Part shown: one piece after another, positions 10,828 to 23,800 of the stretch
Layout of the letters: each line of letters opens with the position of its first letter
Numbering within the stretch: the stretch's first letter is position 1
NCBI GenBank assembly: GCA_012274445.1
Contig: JAAROD010000033.1
Span: 248,001-312,000, forward strand
Direction: 5' to 3'
Source of the DNA: Sclerotiophoma versabilis
Taxonomy: Eukaryota > Ascomycota > Dothideomycetes > Pleosporales > Didymellaceae
Length of the DNA: 64,000 bases
Position numbers and translations under genes: made by a program
Notes under the pieces: model-generated
Databases searched by the model: none
The model's input: the letters and a program-made list of their open reading frames with translations, nothing else
Told to the model about the DNA's origin: nothing

Positions 10828-11713
10828 CTAGTAACGCCTACGGGGTCCTCGCGGTGGGTCACGAGGACCGCCTTCGCTGAAGCCGTATCTCCCATCTTGG
10901 AAGCTTCCGCCGCGGGCACCGTCAACCTCCATATTGTCGAGAGCTTGTGTAGCGCGAGCGGGCGGTGGTCGAGAGTGGGCAAGGGCGTTACTCGCTGGTG
11001 TCTCCTTCAGGTACACGTAGAGCGTCCTTCCGTCAGCCTGGGCAAGCGTTAGCCTTGTAAAGTAGCCATGTCCGGACACTACAAACCTTTTGGCTATTGA
11101 ATGTCGCAATGACGTTCTCGGCTCCTTCTCTTGTCGCAAATGTGAGTTCCACCATAACTGTCGGAGATGCCGTGAGCATCTTGCAGCCAAGGCATTCCCC
11201 TCCGTGAGGCGCCATAACAGCCTCAATATCTGAAGCCGTTGTTCCGGGTGCGAAGTTACTTGCGATTACTGTAAACGGGCCGGTACTAGCAACACCTTTG
11301 ATGCTGAACCCAGGTGCACTGTCGCTACGCCCGTTCGCGTTCCTGTTCAGAACTGAAGCGAACTTGTCGTATGCCCGGCTGTTGCGATCGATCTGAGAGG
11401 CAGAAGCTGTGCGGCCGAGCTTCGCAGCTCTGGCAGGCGGTCCATTAGGGTTGTTGACCTTGTGCAGGTCATGTTGCCATTTCCCATCGATGTTGCCGGA
11501 AGGCTTAGCTGAAGCCGAGCGTCCCTTCTGGACTCCAGCGCCTCCACTTATGCGACTCAGTAGGGTTGGCTTTTCAGAGTTTTGTCGTGACTTGGCGCCT
11601 GAGCCAGATGTTGGTGTTGCTGTGCGGCCGCGAGAACCCAGGAATTGCTGCGCAAGAGTCTCCTGCTTCTTCTTTTCTCGCGAGTCTTTGACAAAGCTAG
11701 CGAAGTCGGCCAT
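10828..11713 (-). CDS. Single-RRM RNA-binding protein with basic tail
   Basis: Two exons, 11713-11087 and 11037-10828, give 278 residues. The first 130 residues are basic, Ser/Gly-rich and probably disordered (KDSREKKKQETLAQQF). An RRM fold follows from about 145 to 222 (FTVIASNFAPGTT as strand 1, MVELTFAT as RNP1-like strand 3, ADGRTLYVYL as the last strand). The tail ends in Gly/Arg/Pro repeats (GGPRDPPRGPRRRY), as in mRNA export and processing factors. The intron (GTTTGT, branch GGCTAAC, CCCAG) joins the last loop to the last strand; without it the RRM is cut short. The exact role is unknown; a nuclear mRNP function is inferred. Confidence 0.82.
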
Positions 11714-11932
11714 GGTCAGCGAAAATGATCGAAGCGGCTGGAAACTGGTAGGAAATTGTTAGTGAGGACTGGCGCGCAAGTCGAGCCTGAGTTTAGAGCT
11801 CAGCGCGTCGATGTTAGGCATGGCAGGAGCGACGCGCACGGTTCGCCGGAGGTCTCGGCGCCGGCTACCGCCGCTAGCAGCTTCCCTCATAAATCTTCGA
11901 GCTGCGAACTTCTTCTGCACAACACAACAGCC
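11714..11932. promoter_or_regulatory. Short divergent promoter region
   Basis: Only 219 bp separate the RRM-gene ATG (11713) from the ATG-AG/GTAAGT start at 11933 on the plus strand. The plus-strand side ends in a pyrimidine and CA-rich stretch typical of a highly expressed fungal gene's 5' UTR. Confidence 0.4.
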
Positions 11933-12225
11933 ATGAGGTAAGTTACGCTCCCGCCCCTGTTTTCACACCTTTCATGAGGAACATACGTGTCGCCCCTATC
12001 ATACATGTAATATGGTGATCCGACCACTCAAGCCAAACGAGATGACTGAACTTTTTCACTTATTTGGAAATTGTTTCGAGAATGCGCTTGAGGAGCTTTC
12101 GCTAACACTTCCAAGCTGCCTGTAGATATGACGACGGCCGTCGCGATCGAACGATGATTTTGTGTGCCATGCGCGAATGCCGTGCGGCTCGGCCTCACCT
12201 TCGTAGCTCAGCGGCGCGCGTCTGA
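11933..12225 (+). CDS. Possible tiny spliced ORF, 34 residues
   Basis: A start codon is followed after two bases by a perfect donor (ATGAG/GTAAGT), an arrangement common in fungal ribosomal-protein genes. A branch-like GCTAAC and acceptor TGTAG at 12125 join it to an exon giving MRYDDGRRDRTMIL and an Arg-rich end, stopping at 12225 (34 residues). It does not match L41, L39 or other tiny ribosomal proteins that I know. A competing model uses an acceptor at CAAACAG near 12510 followed by a 15-nt exon and a GTACGT donor. The exon at 12126 overlaps one arm of the inverted repeat at 12201-12275, which argues for an RNA or non-coding transcript. I keep this as a weak call. Confidence 0.2.
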
Positions 12226-12275
12226 AGCCCGAACCGTTAGATCACGGTGGTAGTTAGGACGTCGCTGAGCTACGA
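12201..12275. repeat. Perfect 13-bp inverted repeat with tRNA box-A-like arms
   Basis: TCGTAGCTCAGCG at 12201-12213 is the exact reverse complement of CGCTGAGCTACGA at 12263-12275, leaving a 49-nt loop. Each arm reads TAGCTCAGCGR on its own strand, which fits the box A (D-arm) consensus of RNA polymerase III genes. I could not fold a complete tRNA on either strand: no convincing acceptor and T-arm pairing is present. Confidence 0.7.
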
Positions 12276-13444
12276 TAAATCCCAACACGTTAGTTTACCT
12301 TTCGCACCGTTCCCATACCCTTCAATGATGAGCAACCTTTGTACTATCAAATACCGACTTTACCAGTGGGGATCAAAACAAGTTCGATTACCTGACATTC
12401 TTTTCCATGTTCACGCTCACTACCCATCTCTTGTAACGAAGTGCGAGACTGACATGAACTCAGATTTGATAGACTTAGCCTTGTTACAGTACTAACCTGT
12501 TCCGCAAACAGTCCACATCGATCAAGGTACGTTTATTATCGTTTTCCTACATTTCTCTCGCATGATGTTAAACTACTCCATGCTAACTCCTATGGCCTTC
12601 GGGCTTATGCTGGATAAAACGTAATGCTTTTCATCTTTCATCTGATTTGCTTCAATGGCTACTCTTCGTCAACACATCGATTGCCGGCCTTTACTGACGC
12701 CTCGTAGATCTCTTGTATTTCGATGCATACAGCAGGTGTGCTGATGGCCCGTCGAAGGCTGGTAGATAGCATGAGCAGCAGTGTTGGGAAGGAAAGGCGA
12801 GAGATATAGAGTATATGTCTATAATACATTGGTAACCCGTGCATTTTGTTTTTTCCATCGCGCGCTTCGTCTCCGTAATGGCGGATCATCGATCTTCGGT
12901 TTTGTGACGACCCTTTCGGCGACTCCGTGGCTTTTCCAGTTCGGAAGCTCTCCGCTTCCGAATGACGTTACGTTTGCTCGGAGATCTGATGTTGCACACG
13001 GCGGACCATGTCTCAGGCCCGCTCAAATATGAGGTATGTACCTCACCCTCACATGGCTATCCCTATGACGGTCCTATCGGACTGAGCCCAGCGCCAGCAC
13101 GTTCACGCATGCATTGAGACTAGTTCTCAAACCAACGTTCTCTCGCTGATACCGAACTTATAGCAGGTCGACCTCAGGCATTCAGCTGGTCAAGGTCTTG
13201 ACGCTCGGCCACTCCTTTCTTCATCATCGAAACAGCTCGCCGATGTGGTTAGCGCACCATTATCGAGTCCCAAACCTCCGGGTTAAAGAACATTCCCAAT
13301 CCACTATGTACTTCCTTTTTAGCATCATCAAACCACCGCGGTTCACTCATTGCAATACTCTCTTCTTTCACTCCAGCGTTCAATGTGCAATCCTTGCATC
13401 TGCAGATCCACGGAATAACTTTTACAGTGTGACACCAGAACCAA
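12276..13444. other. Intergenic, possible non-coding exons
   Basis: No convincing protein gene. A TACTAAC branch point followed by CAAACAG and, 15 nt later, a GTACGT donor near 12490-12530 look like a small exon of a spliced transcript starting at 11933. The right part is the promoter of the regulator at 13445. Confidence 0.35.
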
Positions 13445-15526
13445 ATGCTCGCGCAAGACAGGCATGAAGGCAGCGACATTACTGGCCGGCCGGCCCCCAG
13501 GGAACAGCCGAGACGTCCCACCAAGTTCATGTTCATCGACTCGAGCAACGGCGGTGTAAACGCAAAACCGGACAGGGTCGTCAGATCCTTTGTTATGAAG
13601 TCAGCCAGGAACAGAAAGACTTGGAGCACTCGGCCTAGAAGTCCAAAAGAGGAGGATCTTGTGGAGACGAGTAGTTGTCAAACGCTGCCGCCTGACCGCA
13701 CCCATATCCAGTACACACCTGCTTTTGCCGCCAAATCGAGGTCACCGCGAGACTATCGTAAGGATTCGTTGTTGGACAACTATGCTGTTACATCACCGGC
13801 AAGCAGCAGGAGTGACAGTGTTATCTCCACGTTTGGCAGCAGTCGCACGTGCGATAGCCCATCGTCAAGTCACACAAGCCCCTTAACAGAGTACAACCAT
13901 GCGGAGCACGCGTACAAGTTTCCGTTTGGGCAGCAGACAGCAGTGACACTGCGTGACCGCTTCGACGTTGGTTTAACAAGGCCACTGAATTGCCTGTCAG
14001 TCCATCTCGATAAACACATGCAGCGACTTCTTCATCAGTGTGAGTAAAATTGTACCCTCCCTGACATCTTACGTTTGCTGAGCTTCTCTACAGTTGTTGA
14101 AGGCTCGGCACCAAGACTCATACCAGTGGATCTTCACAGAACTTCGTCTGTCGCCGCCACAGACTGGATCTCCAGATGCATTCTGAGTCCGAACGGTGCG
14201 CCCTTCATCTATGCAGCCCTAACGGCCTCTGCACGTGCCGTTGGACTCGATTCCGAGGCTTACAAGTGGCAAGCTATTACTGAAGTCAACAAGCTGCTCT
14301 CGAACCCAAAAACCAGTACTGATGATACGACTATTGCTGCTGTTCTGATTTTGCTCGCCTTGGAAGAGTCTGATCTTGCAAACCCGGGACGACAAGGCAG
14401 TGACAGGGAGTGGAGTCTGTCAGCAAACACTGCTCATCTCAACGGTTTGAGAACAATGATAGGGCAAAGAGGTGGACTTGCTGCATTGAAGACCAATCGT
14501 TGCTTGCAGGTCTTTATACTGATGTAAGTCCATCACAACTTCCAAATCCGTTGCCCGTAGACAATGAAGTTTTGCTCCCCCAGAAGGTACCTCCTACGCC
14601 GAGGGTTTTCTTTCAAGCTGCTAACGAAATACTTCAGGCACAGCATCGCTCAGTGCATTACTACATTCAAACGCCCCTATGCGCTACTGTTGGATCCCAT
14701 GGGGCATATTGAGGAATACGACACGGTATCAGATGTCGGGACATTTCAAATGACCATAGCAAAGCCTTTCCATCGACTGTGTTCAGATGCCGCGCTGCTT
14801 AAGATCCTTCATTCTATCAATCTGTTCATCTCAGGTCTTGCCGACTGGTACAACACCGGACGCACGCCCCATCTTCTTGACCCTTTCGACCTTCAGAAGC
14901 ACGGTTGCCTGCTGATGTACCGACTTTTTGACTGGTACGAAACAGGCGAGAACTCTGAACTTGCTGGAGGGTTGGGAAGAAAACCAATCGATCAGAGCAT
15001 CTGCCTTGCGCATCTTATCTTCCTGGTCATCGCAACAGAGCCGCACGCTCAATCCTTCGGCTCCCGACTTTCAAAGATCGTGACCAAGCTTCGGCAGTCC
15101 CTGCAGCGAGTTCCTGCATCGTACTGGGCAACAGCACCGGATACGTTCCTCTGGACCTTGACTATGGGTGCGTTGGGTGCGAAGGGCTTGCCTCGCTCGC
15201 AGCAAATCAGTACTTCTGAATTTGGTTTCTTCGTCCAGTACTCTCAGCAGTCATTCACGCCGACGGAACAAGACAGGCTCACCACTACACACGCTCTGTT
15301 GCAACAGCTTGACCAATGTCCTTGGATTTCATCAATCCTTAATACACGAGCGAGGCGGCTGTGGGCGCAGATGGGCCTTTGCGTGCCGGACGTCATCAAC
15401 ATGTACGAGTCGAGTAGCGAGGAGGAAGAGCCTCTGATTGACGATGAGCATGCAGTAGGTCAGTCGACCACTGCGAGGTTCTTTCCCGCTCCGAGACCAG
15501 CATCGAAAAAGACAAGCCCAAGGTAG
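13445..15526 (+). CDS. Fungal_trans_2-type regulator without an N-terminal zinc cluster
   Basis: Three exons, 13445-14039, 14094-14523 and 14638-15526, give 637 residues. The N-terminus carries the block FMFIDSSNGGVNAKPDR then RSFVMKSARNRKTW, which marks a widespread Pezizomycotina family often labelled tachykinin-family or fungal-specific transcription factor. After a Ser-rich linker, residues from about 170 onward are the helical Fungal_trans_2 domain (PF11951 type). The tail is acidic (SSSEEEEPLIDDEH) and could be an activation segment. No Zn2Cys6 motif is visible in the protein or in the sequence just upstream. Introns have GTGAGT/CTACAG and GTAAGT/TTCAG ends and restore the frame. A nuclear regulatory role is inferred from the family; targets are unknown. 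Confidence 0.78.
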
Positions 15527-16002
15527 AGAGCGCTTGGGAGTATGATATGGTTAGAAAACAATAAACATCGAGACTGAATGAGAACACTGCTTGCTCCTTC
15601 GTCAAAAACATGCCACATTCGACGAGAGATATCAGGTCTACCAAGGCGTCCGGCAAATCAACGTGATAGTTTCATTTTCGACATTGATAACAATCCATCT
15701 TCTAGATAAATCCCCGCTCCCTGTCAACGTTTTCCTCAAAATACGTCATCTGGTAGCGTTCGCAAAGCTCCAGCCAACCACACAACCATCAAGCAGTGAA
15801 GCACAAATCAACATCATCATCCTCATTACGTGGATTCACAATATCAAATTCAAAAACTATGCAATTCAACTACTTGTACCCACTCCTGTCTACAGCTTTG
15901 CAAAAAATTCATCAAAACGACAAAAGAAATAATCTCTGCTACGACGCAGTTTAAAAGCTTCTTCACTTCACTTCACCTCATCCGCTACTGTTTTCCCCAG
16001 AC

Positions 16003-16034
<32 letters not shown>

Positions 16035-19000
16035 CAGACTTTCTTCTTCAAATCAGACTAAAACAAGTCTCTACAGTGCATGCATCGGCAAACTTTGTGT
16101 GCGGTAAATCGGGAATAAGCCGCCTCGTGTTTTACCAGTTACATTCGGGGGGGATTTTTTTTTATACATGTGTGTGTGTATGTGCTTGTAATTTGGGATA
16201 ATTGTTTGGATTGGATTTGCAGCATTGCGAGATGCTGTGTTGGCTCGATATTCTTACTTAGTGATACAACACAACGGCGAGGCGCTGTGCTTGCGGGGAG
16301 GAATTGCTGCATGTTTGCAGGTCTGCTTTCGCACTGTAGGTTGCTATGCGCGTTTGAGTTGTTTCGGCGGACTACAATGTGAGAATGTGTTGTGTATTAT
16401 ATGATGATTTTCGAGGTGTTGACATGATGGTGTTTGGGGCTATGGGTTTAACCTTTTGTCATGATGATGATGGGTGAACTCAATGCACAACTGTGTGAGG
16501 TTGGGGCGGACATGTCTTGTTTACACGTGAACGATAACACATTCAAGTGCAGCGGTCGCTCTTGTCATATACGCCTGGCACAGTACTGACTGCGGTCGAA
16601 CGAGAATCGAGAGTCCCGACCCTGCGGAAATATCGGAATACACCCTCCGTCCGTTGTGTCGTGCCAGGGCACGAACAGCACCAGGAGCAACACGTGCGTA
16701 CGAACAATTTGCACTTCTCGGAATGTACCGAGTTGCAAACCTCGCAACATACATTACAAAGCCGCAAGCATCCGCTCTGTACTGTACCACGTACCTGTAG
16801 ATCTTACACAAAACTCCACCAACACACGAGATACGAACCAGCCTCCCATGTCTGGCAGAAAACTCACATCTGACCTTGACTCCACCCAACATGCCAAGCC
16901 AATGTATATGTGGCTATGCCGACCCTCCGCCAGTGCCCACTTGTTGTTCAACACCATACCCAGCGAGTCATTACAGCTCACGATGTACGGTGTAGGATTC
17001 GTACTAGCCTCAGGCACAGTACGAAACAATACGAGCGGAGCTCGGACGAACGGTACGGTGAGTTTGAGCAGTTCACCGGATGTCCAATTTTGAATATCCC
17101 ATAGCGTATCACCTGCTCGCGCACACGCTTTTCCGTGAGTAGTGGCCAAACGGAAGGGGTTTCCGGAGAGTCTGAGTTTAACTTTACTGCAATTGAAGCT
17201 CTTCGCAACACACTCGGGGATCTTCCAACCCACGAGTCCGGTGATCAATCAAGTACATGTCGTTAAACACTAGTCTGATGGGAAATTGCTCGCGTCTGAG
17301 TTGTCAGCTGCCCAAAAACTTCGCTTTCAGCAAACCCTGCGCAAGTCATTTTTTTCTGCCGGTGGGGCGCACATAGGCTTCCCGCTGCAAGTGTGAGGAA
17401 TTTGACAGCCGAGCTTAATTCTATCCTACATGCGAGTCAGGCTGGTATCGTGAGGCAGATGCAGCCTTGCCCTCGCTGTTCGCGCTGGAATACAGAGTGT
17501 GCCGAGGTGCGGCTCGGCGCGAGAAAGCGAAATGTCTGTAGGGCCCACTTCACCTGCCTGAAATGCAGGTGCTGGTACGCCAGGGCGCATGTGCTTTCTC
17601 GAAGGTTCAAGGAGCGGAGTTTGAGCTGACAAAGGGTGATTAATCATTGAAGTGTAGAGTTTGCAGCATCAACGTGCTCGTTTCCTGGTTGTTGTTGACA
17701 AACGCTCAACAAGACACTCAACACTGACGTCTGAGGCGGCGGATTTCGTGCGAACAGGCGTTGCCTGATGGCCTCATCCGCGCGTTCCCTGTGTGTTAAT
17801 TCTAGAACAACCGTTTGTGAATGTTGCAGGTCGGGAGCATGCGCGATCAGGGTCTTCGATCTGGACAGCCACAGGATGAAGGATGTTCCCAATGCGGTAC
17901 AAAATCTGGGTCAAGGACGTCATGGAACTTTGAATTTGATACTGCGCGTCATGTGGATGATCTGAGACGTGTTCGAGAATTAATGTTCTATGGCGCGATG
18001 GTGTGAGAGAGTCAATTGAACAGGCTCGGTCAGTAAGCGGCAGAGCTGTTGGCGTTGTGGTGAGCCTGGAGAAAAGCTGAAGATGTGGCTGGATGTGGCT
18101 GATCGTGATCAAACACAGAGTATGGGCATAGCATGAATGGCGTCCAACATCAGCAAAGATCTGCTGGCAGAACGAAATGTCTTGATAGGTCTCGGAGGAG
18201 TCACTTGAAAGCTCGGTGTGCAGCAGCTAGTCGTACCTAATCATCGACCGCCTCATTGCAACGTGGAGACCTCCAGGCCACCTGGTACTGTTGGACCCCA
18301 GCGGAGGTTGGGGCTGCCTGAGAGCGCATTGCCTCTTTTCGACGAGTTCAACCACCGTGCAGCTCATGCTGATCTTGTGTGGAGATTGTATGGAGAAGTG
18401 TTGGCCAGACCGTCCATCTTCGCAGTCGATCACCACAGCGAAAGGCATGATAGGCATTCGCACTGCCAGCTCATCAATTGCAATGTCGAAACGGTGGCTT
18501 CAACAGCTGCAATTGGAGGACGCTATTTCACCATCGTGGCTGTTGAGGCGAGCGAGGGATGCAGACCAGATGCGTACCTGTTTCACAATTTGTCGGTGTA
18601 CGAAACAGTATCCCACGCTTGCCGCGCTCCATCACGCAAGACCGCACACCGCATGAGGAAGGAGCGGTGCGTATAGCGTATCCCGTATTAAGTTTTTGTG
18701 GTGAGACACGAAATAATGAGCAGGCGGTCGGCATTGCCAACACTGCATTCAACCTGCAGCTTCCAGGCTTGCCGAGTGAGATGAGAGGGAGATGAGAGGG
18801 AGATGAGGAGTAGATGGTTATGCCAACGGCGCAGTGTGCACGGCTGCAGCGTGGAGAAAGGGGAGATCAGCATTGTCACTGCCTTCTTCGCATAGACAGC
18901 GTGGGGTCGGGAGTCCCTGCTCAGATCTGGTGTCAGATCAAAGGTTCTGCGGTGGATAACTGCATTCGATCTTGCGGTGCTCTATCGAGCACCAAGATCA

Positions 19001-20122
19001 GGCTGAAACCTGTTGTTTGGCCGCAAAGGAGAAACGGAGCTTTTGAATCCCATCCTCCGCCGCCAACCCCTTCGTACCAATAGCGTCTCGGCCGAGTCTT
19101 GACTGAGCGGAAAGAAGCGTGGCCGCAACCGTTCGCTCGCGGCGTGATTCTGCACCATCCCAACCCTGATCGGAGACAAGTGAACTCCGACGGGTCGACG
19201 CAACCTAAACAAGCCGAGCAGCACCGGCGACCTGCGTCGTAACGGGTACGATGGCACACGCAACACGCCCAGTCAGCCTTTCTTGGACGTCACTAGTTGG
19301 CAGAGTACTACGTAGTGGTCGCTTGGTGATGTGCAGCGTGCAGGTTGGCGGAGCACTTTCGTAAGACACTTCGCAATGCCTCGCGTCAAACGGATTGGCA
19401 AGGCTATGCTGTGTGCCAATAACTCTCCGCAAGCACACTTTCGTTTGGCAGGAGTTGCGAGGGTTGGAGCAACTCTCTCGAGTCTCCCGTGCGTGGTGCA
19501 CCAGATCGCCGCGCATGCACGCACCATGTTAGTCGCGACTGCCTGGTGCCGCTAAAGGCAGGGTCTGCCGCACACCTCACTAAAAGTCGGTGACGGTCGG
19601 TCAGGCAGAAGTTTTGGCAATTTTTAAAAATTGCGACAGCGTGGAAAACATTGCGGTCTGGAAAGTTAGTTGGCGTGATTGCGAGGAAAGCAGTAAACAA
19701 TAATCGGCGACGTGCATGCAAGGCGACAGTATGACTGATGATCCCTGATTTTTTGGTTTTGATTAGCGTGCAGACACGGCGATAACAGACGTCACATGGG
19801 AATAATGGCACACGATGCTTTTTGGTGAAATGATCACTGTGATTGATAGCTCTAGCTATTGCAAGGGGGAGTCTCAACCAGCCAATTTGGGGGAGAACTC
19901 ATACCGCGCCTTGCGACCAATTTCCCAATCCGTAATCCCGTATAATATTCCGTAAATGTGAGTAGAGTTCGTTCCATCCATGCGTCCATGCTTCATCGCG
20001 GCTGTGCCGCGGTATGTAAAAAAGGAAATAGGTATAATGCTCGAAAATGCTACGCTGAAAAGACTCGCTCGCTAAAATGCTGGATCAAATGCAAAGACAA
20101 ATCAGAAGGTCGCCGAAGTGGC
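15527..20122. other. 4.6-kb gene-poor interval
   Basis: I find no convincing gene here. Open frames are mostly below 165 codons, overlap on both strands and lack motifs or plausible splice structures. A CT microsatellite lies at 16003-16035. Base composition is ordinary, so this is not an AT-rich, RIP-type desert. Confidence 0.45.
16003..16035. repeat. (CT)n microsatellite
   Basis: An almost uninterrupted CT/TTTCT tract of about 33 bp is read directly on the plus strand. Confidence 0.9.
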
Positions 20123-20875
20123 CTAATAACTTGAGATGAGAGGAGCATTTGTGTCCATGAATAGCGGTTCGTCGTCTTCCAGGTATTTTGATGGTGTCTT
20201 GCCAGCGTAGAATGTTGTCGTGAGCATTGCCTCCTTCTCAGAGAACTCGAGCGATGCGACGGGCGGCGATGTGGGTGGTGAGTCGTCCTCAGAGTCTTCT
20301 TCGTACACAAGCTCAGGTGGTGACTGGATTTGCGAGGGAACGCGAGTGAGAGTCAACTCGGCATCATCCTCCATGTCGTCGTAGTACTCCTCGTCCTCGT
20401 CCTCATCGACCTCCATTGTGGTGATCTGGATGGGTGCCTGTGCAATGCGGCGGGGCATTGGGATCATGTCGAAGTCGTCCTCGCACTCAGACTCAGAGTC
20501 AAAGTCAGAGTCAGACTCGTCGTCCTCCTCCTCAGCGATGCTGTCGGCCCACTGGATGTGTTGGGGCTCCTCGGTCTTGGAGGCCTTGGCCATGGTCCGG
20601 TTGAACCATGCTTCTTGCTGGCGTTCGGCGTCTTGGAGTTCGATCATAAGGCTGTCGAGGAGATTGGCGTGTCCGACAAGAAGGCGGAGGTCGTGGTCGG
20701 CCCTGCAGGCTTCCTTGCCCAGCTTGGAGCGGGCAGAGGCGGCGATGTAGTAAGTCTGGGTGAGAGACATCTTTTGCTTCTTCTGGGGCGGCGACAAGAT
20801 GTAGTGGGAAGCGGTGGTCTCAGCAGAGAACGGCTCAAAGTCGTGTTGTAGGCGAAGGTGCGATGAGGAAGGCAT
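20123..20875 (-). CDS. Conserved-looking acidic fungal protein, unknown function
   Basis: A single exon of 250 residues starts at the ATG at 20875; an in-frame ATG 21 bp upstream is less likely because the sequence between looks like UTR. The N-terminal half contains a compact helical block, with SARSKLGKEACRADHDLRLL followed by GHANLLDSLMIELQDAE and then EAWFNRTM, which has the look of a conserved helical hairpin. The middle is strongly acidic (EEEDDESDSDFDSESECEDD, then EVDEDEDEEYYDDMEDD). The C-terminus is Ser/Pro-rich and ends PLISSY. No signal or membrane segment is visible. I do not recognise a functional family; the alternation of a conserved block with acidic low-complexity tracts suggests a nuclear or regulatory protein, which is inference only. 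Confidence 0.75.
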   Translation of the reverse strand: MPSSSHLRLQHDFEPFSAETTASHYILSPPQKKQKMSLTQTYYIAASARSKLGKEACRADHDLRLLVGHANLLDSLMIELQDAERQQEAWFNRTMAKASKTEEPQHIQWADSIAEEEDDESDSDFDSESECEDDFDMIPMPRRIAQAPIQITTMEVDEDEDEEYYDDMEDDAELTLTRVPSQIQSPPELVYEEDSEDDSPPTSPPVASLEFSEKEAMLTTTFYAGKTPSKYLEDDEPLFMDTNAPLISSY

Positions 20876-23800
20876 GTTTGTTTTGTATGTGTCCAAGTAT
20901 ATGGCTAATTAAATGAGTCAGTTCGGTGACTGGAAGGCAAGATGAGGGACTACAAACCTTAGGTGCTAGCCAATGGGTGGAAGGTGATCCGAGCGGTGGT
21001 ATTTCCGAGACGTATGATGTGATTGTTTAGTCGTCGTGATGATGTATCGGCTATGTCAAGTAGACGTGGTCGACTGGGTGGTAATTTGTTTGTTGTTTGG
21101 TGTCGTCTGAGATGTGGGCAAGCGTGTATTTTATGTTTCTGACGCTCGGAGGATGACCACGAAGCTCAACGGCATCTCGGATTTATTGGCGTTGTTTCCA
21201 CTTCCACCGCCCTTGGCCGAGCGGTGAATCATAAGGCAGCAGGGACAGGGGTTGTGCGCTTACTATTACGCTACTGACGTGCGCACGCCAGCAAAGCTTT
21301 CGACTCGTTTCGGCCGATCCGGCGATTCCAATGTCCCATTCGCTAGTGCATCCGGGTTCACCGCACTCATACGCACGGAGGAGAGTCGGACATACAGAGC
21401 GCGCTGTGCCATGGTTCACGAGCGATTACCTATCACGCTTGCAGCCCATTTCGCTTTGTCGGTGTTTACTCATAACGACGCATCTGGCACGCCGTCACCG
21501 TCTGCGTGGCTCTGGCTCAGGCACCGCTGACAGGTTACCTCCGTGCAGTCAATCTGAATGCGTGTCCCTGTCCAAACAGGGGCTTCGCGCCAGGTTGGAG
21601 AGTGCCTGGCTGCCTGCTGGGGTAGCTGGCGTAAGGCTCTCAGCGACAGCCACGCGGTACTCCACAGGCAGAGCGGTCAACCCTTCAATCTGTGGCTGTC
21701 AAACGTGTCCGGCCAGCGGTTGTCCGCTTACCCTTCCCTGGCCAGTAGCGCGACAACCCGCCCCGAAGATCCCTTTCGTTGTCCGCTTCGCTCCTGCTCG
21801 CTCGCAGCGCGAGGCTGCCGGCCACCGACCCTGCGACAGCTGAGATGAGCATTCCTGTAATTCCCTCAGATTGGCTGCACATGCTCGACGCGAAGGGTCA
21901 ACCACAACGGTCAACCACAATGGGAGCAACTGCCACTTTGGGTACTCTCAGCAATGTCACCACTTGCTCATCGCAAATCTACCTGTAAATGACAAAGCCC
22001 TCGTACATCAACGATTCACAACAACAGCGCTCGGAGTCGGACTAAAACATCACGATAGTCTGGGGGTGCGCATGATCGACAACGGATGCAGGTGTCATCA
22101 CCCCGCGCGGACGGATGACCTTGACCGTCCATAATCAAGAGCGGGAACTCGGTCTTCTGAATTCCTCCTCCCCGGAATCGCCTGGAAGAGCGAGACAAGA
22201 GGCCAGACCACGCAGTCCTGTCAGCCAGCTTTGCTTCACGTCATGAGTTGGACCCTCAAGATGTCTGCAATCCTCATGCAATCTCCACCTTCGCGATAGA
22301 AGGGCGCACGCAGGTGTGACTCGCACGCAACGGGGTCGCTTACCTATACTCGCTCAGCTGCACATCTGATTGGCGGAGATGGCTCGCTTTGTCAGGAATG
22401 CTGAACAATCTCGTCTGACAAACTCGTCCGCTAAACGTGCAGTAGCCATAACGTTAATTGTCAACCTTGGAGCCTGGTGACTGAAACGAGCTGATCTTGA
22501 CGACGGGCATGAGGCATTCGCATGTTAGAAATCAATTGCACCATTCTGCCGTCAACTCGTTAGCTTCAGGCCTATCGACTTCTGCAAAACCATGTTTGGC
22601 ACACTTGTCGTCATCATCAATCCTACCAAGCGAGGTTTATGGTACATTCTATCGCACCGCCCAAGCAGCTTCTATTTTCGCACATGAAGCATAATCGTCC
22701 ACAGCCGCTGCACCACAGCCGTCGCACCGTCCCCCCGCCAACTCCACAAGTTCAGCACGCTTAAAGCGGTAAGGCGTCTGTCAGCTGCTCGCTTCGCATA
22801 CCAGTTCCCGCTTGGCCTCGCAGGTTGCACAGCCCTACCGTTCCGTCGCGCAGCAAGGCACGAATTAGAGTACATTGTCGCTCCAGCGCTCACCGCTGGG
22901 CTCTGTGCGAGGCTGATTGCTGGTTTGGCAACGCGCACGCCGACAACGGTGGTCAGTATGTATGCACACTACCGTATTGAAGCGAATGCATACGATGCAA
23001 TGCTACCACGCGATTCGAGCGCCAGAATGAGTCGAAGCTCGCTTACACACTGCTGATTGGAATGCAGTGCCAATGCGACAGCCACACTGCTGCTACGAAC
23101 TGAGATTACTCACCCTCCACCAAGCCGCATTCTTGTCATGTGTTACGCGTGCAACACAGCCAAACAACACACTCCTTGACCGGTTTCTCGGCAGCGATGA
23201 CTTGTCATTGGCACGCCCAGTTGCACCCGCCCGGCGCAGACTGAAGCCCCTGCGCAAGAGTCAGTCCAACGTGTCCTTGTCGGGTCCTGGTACACGAGAG
23301 TCGACAAGGTCCGCCGATCTATGCCGTCATTAGCAATCTTCCAGAAGGCCCAACGCTTCGGTAGCCGCACTGACATGCACTGACTAAACACCAGGGTCTT
23401 CTGCAGCCCTACTGCCCTACGTTCTGACACCTGCACACATTTCCTCTGTCATCGCTCGGTCAAAGCTCTGGTACCTGACGGCCCTGCGGCTTTTTCTTGC
23501 TTCACTGCTCGAGCGTTCCTACCCAGCTCCACCTGGACCTGAGCTAAGACAGGCAAGCACTTGCTTCGTCAGGCACTACTCAGCAACAAACACCCAATCA
23601 TTCGAATTGGGCACCTGTTTGAAGAAGACTGACGTCCGTAGTCTTATCTTATCCTCAACTACGGGCACCAATCTGCACCCAACTTGCCAGCGCAGGCATA
23701 CATTCGATCATCTTCTCCTAAAGGATTCGGTTGGCTTGCGAACATGCTGCCAAGACATCTCCACTGCCCTTTTCGAAGCTGACTCAGGACGACCGGCGAG

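Noticed and set aside
12191..12265. A tRNA gene at the inverted repeat
   Set aside because: Box-A-like sequence is present, but no 7-bp acceptor pairing, anticodon stem or TTCRANNY T-arm could be assembled on either strand.
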